Shown: in pieces, positions 5,765 to 7,844 of the stretch
Position numbering within the stretch: position 1 is the stretch's first letter
Layout of the letters: each line of letters opens with the position of its first letter
Assembly: GCA_964440495.1 (NCBI GenBank)
Contig: CAYTSD010000046.1
Coordinates: forward strand, 1-7,844
DNA from: Benthortus sp964440495
Lineage (GTDB): Archaea; Thermoproteota; Nitrososphaeria_A; Caldarchaeales; Wolframiiraptoraceae
DNA length: 7,844 nt
Direction: 5' to 3'
Position numbers and translations under genes: made by a program
The notes under the pieces: model-generated
Told to the model about the DNA's origin: nothing
Database searches by the model: none
What the model saw: only the letters and a program-made list of their open reading frames with translations

Positions 5765-6973
5765 TTAGGTCATCCCTATCCCGATTGAGTTCCCTATTCC
5801 AGCGACTATCGCTGTCTCTCCTTCCCCAACCTTCTCTCTAATGATTGCCTTAACCTTCTCTAAGACCTTGTCAGCGGCCTTGGCTATCGACTCCCTCATA
5901 GGTGTAATCGCCTCAGCTATCGACTCGTAGATTACGAAAGCATAGAGGGGGACGTTCCTCTTCTTCGCAATCTCCTCAATCTTATACTTGTCTATCCCTA
6001 TTCCACCTACCGCTACTCCAACCCCCTCAACAATCTTCCCCGTCTCCTCACCCTCAAGCTTCAACCCAGCGTCGATAGTTATTATCGCCTTAACCTTCTC
6101 ACCCTCGGCCTCCATAAGCTTCCTCACACCCTCCCCAGGCTTCCCAACAGCTCCGCCTGGGCCAACAGCTCTAAGAACCAGAAGCCTCCTCCCATCGAGG
6201 CTTACTTCCTGAACCACCGTGTCCTTCGCAATCTCGTAGGTCTTCTTCTCCAGGTCTTTGACAAGCTTTGCGACCGCTAGGACTCCTACTCCATCTCCTA
6301 TAGGCTGGCCGTGAGCGAATGCGTGGCTCGCTTGACGATAGGCGTCAGCTATCTCCATTATCTGAGGCATAAGCATCTGGAGCTGGAGAACGAGGTAGAT
6401 GTTAGCTGTCTTCTTTCCTAGGAGATAGTAGTGGCGGACAATCCTATAGATGTAGTCTACTCCACGTGCCACCTCAACGAGGTTTGTAAGAGTCTTAGCC
6501 CTATCTCCATCGGCCTTGGGGCAGAGCTCCCTAACAGCCTCCTCAAACGAGTCCTCCCAAGTCGTAACGATATGCTCAAGCTTATACACAATCCCATAGG
6601 GGTCCATCGACTCAGGGTATATCATGAAGGAGTTTAGGAGTCTGTCGAGCTCGGCGTCGAGTCTCTCACCAGCCTCGGAGAAATCTCTCAGAGAGTAGAG
6701 CGTTCTCCCACGGACATCATCCCTAATCAGCTTAAGCCTGTTAAGCTTCTTCTCCAAGTCTCTAAGAATGTAGGAGAGCTGGATACGCTGAGAAAAAGTC
6801 GGATAAAAGAAGAAAATCATCATAAAGAGAAGCCACATCACAGTAGCTATAAGCGACGCCAAGTCCTGCTGGCCACCGAACTGAAGAAGACTCAACACAG
6901 TTAACCTTCTCCCAGAAAAGGAGCCATAAACAGACTCTAAAAACCTTTCCCCTCCACCAGCACTCTCCCACAT
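5765..6973 (-). CDS. DUF1512 family membrane protein
   Basis: The protein has 402 residues from ATG 6973. An N-terminal membrane helix (about 39-59, LIATVMWLLFMMIFFFYP) is followed by a long charged helical part (to about 250) that may form coiled coil. A conserved glycine-rich C-terminal domain follows, with GPGGAVGKPGEG (271-282), IDAGLKLEGEETG (300-312) and GVGVAVGGIG (317-326). These motifs match my memory of DUF1512, an archaeal family of unknown function; the C-terminal part may be a nucleotide- or metal-binding hydrolase-like fold, which is a guess. A TTG at 6988 is in frame and would add five residues. Neither start has a ribosome site, but a TATA-like box at about 7020-7030 would begin transcription close by. 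The zinc-ribbon gene follows in the same operon. Confidence 0.8.
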   Translation of the reverse strand: MWESAGGGERFLESVYGSFSGRRLTVLSLLQFGGQQDLASLIATVMWLLFMMIFFFYPTFSQRIQLSYILRDLEKKLNRLKLIRDDVRGRTLYSLRDFSEAGERLDAELDRLLNSFMIYPESMDPYGIVYKLEHIVTTWEDSFEEAVRELCPKADGDRAKTLTNLVEVARGVDYIYRIVRHYYLLGKKTANIYLVLQLQMLMPQIMEIADAYRQASHAFAHGQPIGDGVGVLAVAKLVKDLEKKTYEIAKDTVVQEVSLDGRRLLVLRAVGPGGAVGKPGEGVRKLMEAEGEKVKAIITIDAGLKLEGEETGKIVEGVGVAVGGIGIDKYKIEEIAKKRNVPLYAFVIYESIAEAITPMRESIAKAADKVLEKVKAIIREKVGEGETAIVAGIGNSIGIGMT

Positions 6974-7016
6974 AAGAACAGGGAACAAGACGCCAGTAAA
7001 GGCGTAGGTCGCTGGA

Positions 7017-7030
7017 AATATGGTATATGA
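7017..7030 (-). promoter_or_regulatory. TATA-like box of the DUF1512 operon
   Basis: The minus strand reads TTCATATACCATATTTCC over roughly 7034-7017. An A/T-rich box centred near 7025 would start transcription near 6999, about 10 to 26 bases before the candidate starts at 6988 and 6973. Confidence 0.35.
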
Positions 7031-7069
7031 ACTTTATGGTATCTTGTGGCGTAGGCTTTCTCTAAGAAG

Positions 7070-7086
7070 TTTATAAATTTTAAATT
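7070..7086 (+). promoter_or_regulatory. TATA box(es) of the restriction endonuclease gene
   Basis: TTTATAAA (7070-7077) would start transcription near 7100. The overlapping TTTAAATT (7079-7086) would start it at about 7110, right at the ATG. The second gives a leaderless message, which suits the absence of a ribosome site before ATG 7111. Confidence 0.55.
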
Positions 7087-7092
7087 ATGATA

Positions 7093-7110
7093 TTCGCTCT
7101 CTGAAGCGAA
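7093..7110. promoter_or_regulatory. Inverted repeat abutting the endonuclease start codon
   Basis: TTCGCT (7093-7098) and AGCGAA (7105-7110) are perfect inverted repeats around a 6-nt centre (CTCTGA). The right arm touches the ATG. The site lies between the TATA box and the start codon, where a bound protein would block initiation. Restriction genes are often held back this way, but no controller gene is visible in the window. It could also act as a small RNA hairpin. Confidence 0.45.
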
Positions 7111-7731
7111 ATGAACTCTGTGGACGAGGCCGTTAGGAAGCGTCAGTCGAGGGTCGCTCTATCAGGTGGTAAATGGGAGGACTATGTCAGAATATATCTC
7201 GATGAAGAGTTAGAGGGAACCGGGATAGAGGTAATTAGCGGTAGGTCTGAGAGTGAGATAAGGTCGAGAAGTAAAGTTCTGTGGAAGATGCTCTCCCTAC
7301 CGTTAAAGACTTCAACTACTAAGGAGTCTGTATGGGGAGACGTAGACCTCGTTGCCGTGAAAGGTGAGATCCCGATAGCAGTAATAAGCTGTAAAGTCAG
7401 CCTACATGGAAGATTCACTGAGACGCTTTTCTGGAGCCTACTTTACAGGATGCTTACACGTATCAAGGTAGTTTTAGCAACTCCTGACGGAGGCAGAGGA
7501 GGAGAAGAATGGGCTTCCGAGTGGGGAACACCCGAAAAACCAACGAAGGATCGCCTATTAGCTGAATCATATATCGACGGAGTTTACGTTGAAAACATAG
7601 AAGAATGGTGTAAAAATATTAAACCAGGTCAAGGAACAACTTTCGGAGGAATAGTTAGACCTTTAAGCGAACTCCCAGAAGATATAAAGAGATGGGCGGA
7701 TGAAGCTAAGAGGCTTATCTATAGACTATAG
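7111..7731 (+). CDS. Putative type II restriction endonuclease, BsaWI-like (CCGG family)
   Basis: This 206-residue protein has a PD-(D/E)xK nuclease core. VWGDVDLVAV (74-83) supplies Asp77 or Asp79. After a strand (GEIPIAVISCK, 85-95) comes the catalytic-type Lys95 in SCKVSLHGR, and Glu104 (FTETLFW) lies on the following helix. The CKxSLxxRxTETLxW layout, with the glutamate displaced to the helix, resembles endonucleases of the CCGG-cutting group such as BsaWI (W^CCGGW), from memory of that family. It appears shorter than those enzymes. The specificity cannot be read from the sequence. The ATG at 7111 is close behind TATA boxes and an inverted repeat. The stop lies 9 bp from the end of a convergent DNA methyltransferase gene, which is the expected partner. 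One sampled stretch (7561-7620) is about 32% GC, lower than trpS, which fits horizontal acquisition. Confidence 0.72.
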   Translation: MNSVDEAVRKRQSRVALSGGKWEDYVRIYLDEELEGTGIEVISGRSESEIRSRSKVLWKMLSLPLKTSTTKESVWGDVDLVAVKGEIPIAVISCKVSLHGRFTETLFWSLLYRMLTRIKVVLATPDGGRGGEEWASEWGTPEKPTKDRLLAESYIDGVYVENIEEWCKNIKPGQGTTFGGIVRPLSELPEDIKRWADEAKRLIYRL

Positions 7732-7740
7732 AATGGATTC

Positions 7741-7768
7741 TCAGAAAGTTTCCTCCAATTTTTTCTGA
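7741..7768. terminator. Hairpin with T-tract at the convergent gene ends
   Basis: TCAGAAA (7741-7747) and TTTCTGA (7762-7768) are perfect 7-bp inverted repeats around 14 nt, with six T's at 7759-7764 on the + strand. The site follows the endonuclease stop codon and includes the methyltransferase stop codon. It may end the endonuclease transcript; this rests on position and sequence only. Confidence 0.35.
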
Positions 7769-7844
7769 CCCACTCCATACTCCCTTAATCTTTTGACAGC
7801 CAACCTACAGTATTTAGAATCTATCTCTACCCCTATTCCTATTC
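7741..7844 (-). CDS. C-terminal end of a DNA methyltransferase (partial)
   Basis: A minus-strand frame enters from the right edge and ends at TGA 7743-7741. Its 33 visible residues begin IGIGVEIDSKYCRLAVKRL. This is the C-terminal signature of N6-adenine/N4-cytosine methyltransferases (N6_N4_Mtase family), where the strand after the SAM-binding loop reads IGIEID.xYc..A..R and the protein stops soon after. SAM-dependent methylation of the same site would protect the host from the convergent endonuclease nine bases away. The catalytic (D/N)PP(Y/W) and SAM-binding FxGxG motifs lie outside the window, so the target base cannot be told. Confidence 0.72.
   Translation of the reverse strand, partial: IGIGVEIDSKYCRLAVKRLREYGVGQKKLEETF

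Noticed and set aside
5988..6971. Frames within the DUF1512 gene (5988-6212 +, 6431-6637 +, 6762-6971 -)
   Set aside because: They are shadows of the 402-residue gene; the first is a low-complexity Pro/Ser/Thr translation.
7182..7418. 78-residue minus-strand frame inside the endonuclease gene
   Set aside because: It is antisense to the nuclease core motifs and has a serine/threonine-rich translation without family likeness.
1..7844. CRISPR array or tRNA genes
   Set aside because: I found no regularly spaced direct repeats and no cloverleaf with a GGTTCAAATC-type T arm by reading both strands. The only notable direct repeat is the 19-bp SRP pair.

Overview
The window comes from an archaeal chromosome, most likely a thermophile. 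Evidence for this: an archaeal-type signal recognition particle (7S) RNA with a very GC-rich closing helix, an archaeal/eukaryotic-type tryptophanyl-tRNA synthetase, a type II methionine aminopeptidase, a DUF1512 membrane protein, TATA boxes about 26 bases before inferred transcript starts, GAGGTGA-type ribosome binding sites and several TTG/GTG starts. I cannot name the species; Thermoproteota or a related lineage is an inference.

Left part (1-2271). The end of a membrane-anchored protein gene (1-74, + strand) is followed by the SRP RNA gene on the minus strand (about 190-515). Upstream of it lies a two-gene unit, also on the minus strand: an OLD/PARIS-like ABC-type ATPase (1110-2192) and a small TOPRIM-like protein (549-1109) whose start codon directly follows the ATPase stop codon. 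The unit is bracketed by a 19-bp direct repeat, and that repeat is exactly the first 19 nt of the SRP RNA (497-515 and 2253-2271). Each repeat copy has its own GTTATATC TATA box at the right distance. The simplest reading is that a ~1.76 kb cassette with a candidate defence pair inserted at the 5' end of the SRP RNA gene. It would have brought a replacement promoter for the RNA and left the displaced promoter pointing into the ATPase gene. No integrase is visible.

Middle part (2272-5557). trpS and a small winged-helix protein form a minus-strand operon. Divergent from trpS is map (methionine aminopeptidase), followed by two small three-helix membrane proteins of similar layout. These genes have ordinary housekeeping character.

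Right part (5532-7844). A zinc-ribbon protein and a DUF1512 membrane protein form a minus-strand operon. Divergent from it is a putative BsaWI-like (CCGG-family) type II restriction endonuclease. The C-terminal tail of a DNA methyltransferase converges on it and runs off the window, so this looks like a restriction-modification system. A perfect inverted repeat abuts the endonuclease start codon and may be a regulatory site.

Overall, housekeeping genes are flanked on both sides by AT-richer accessory genes that look like genome defence.
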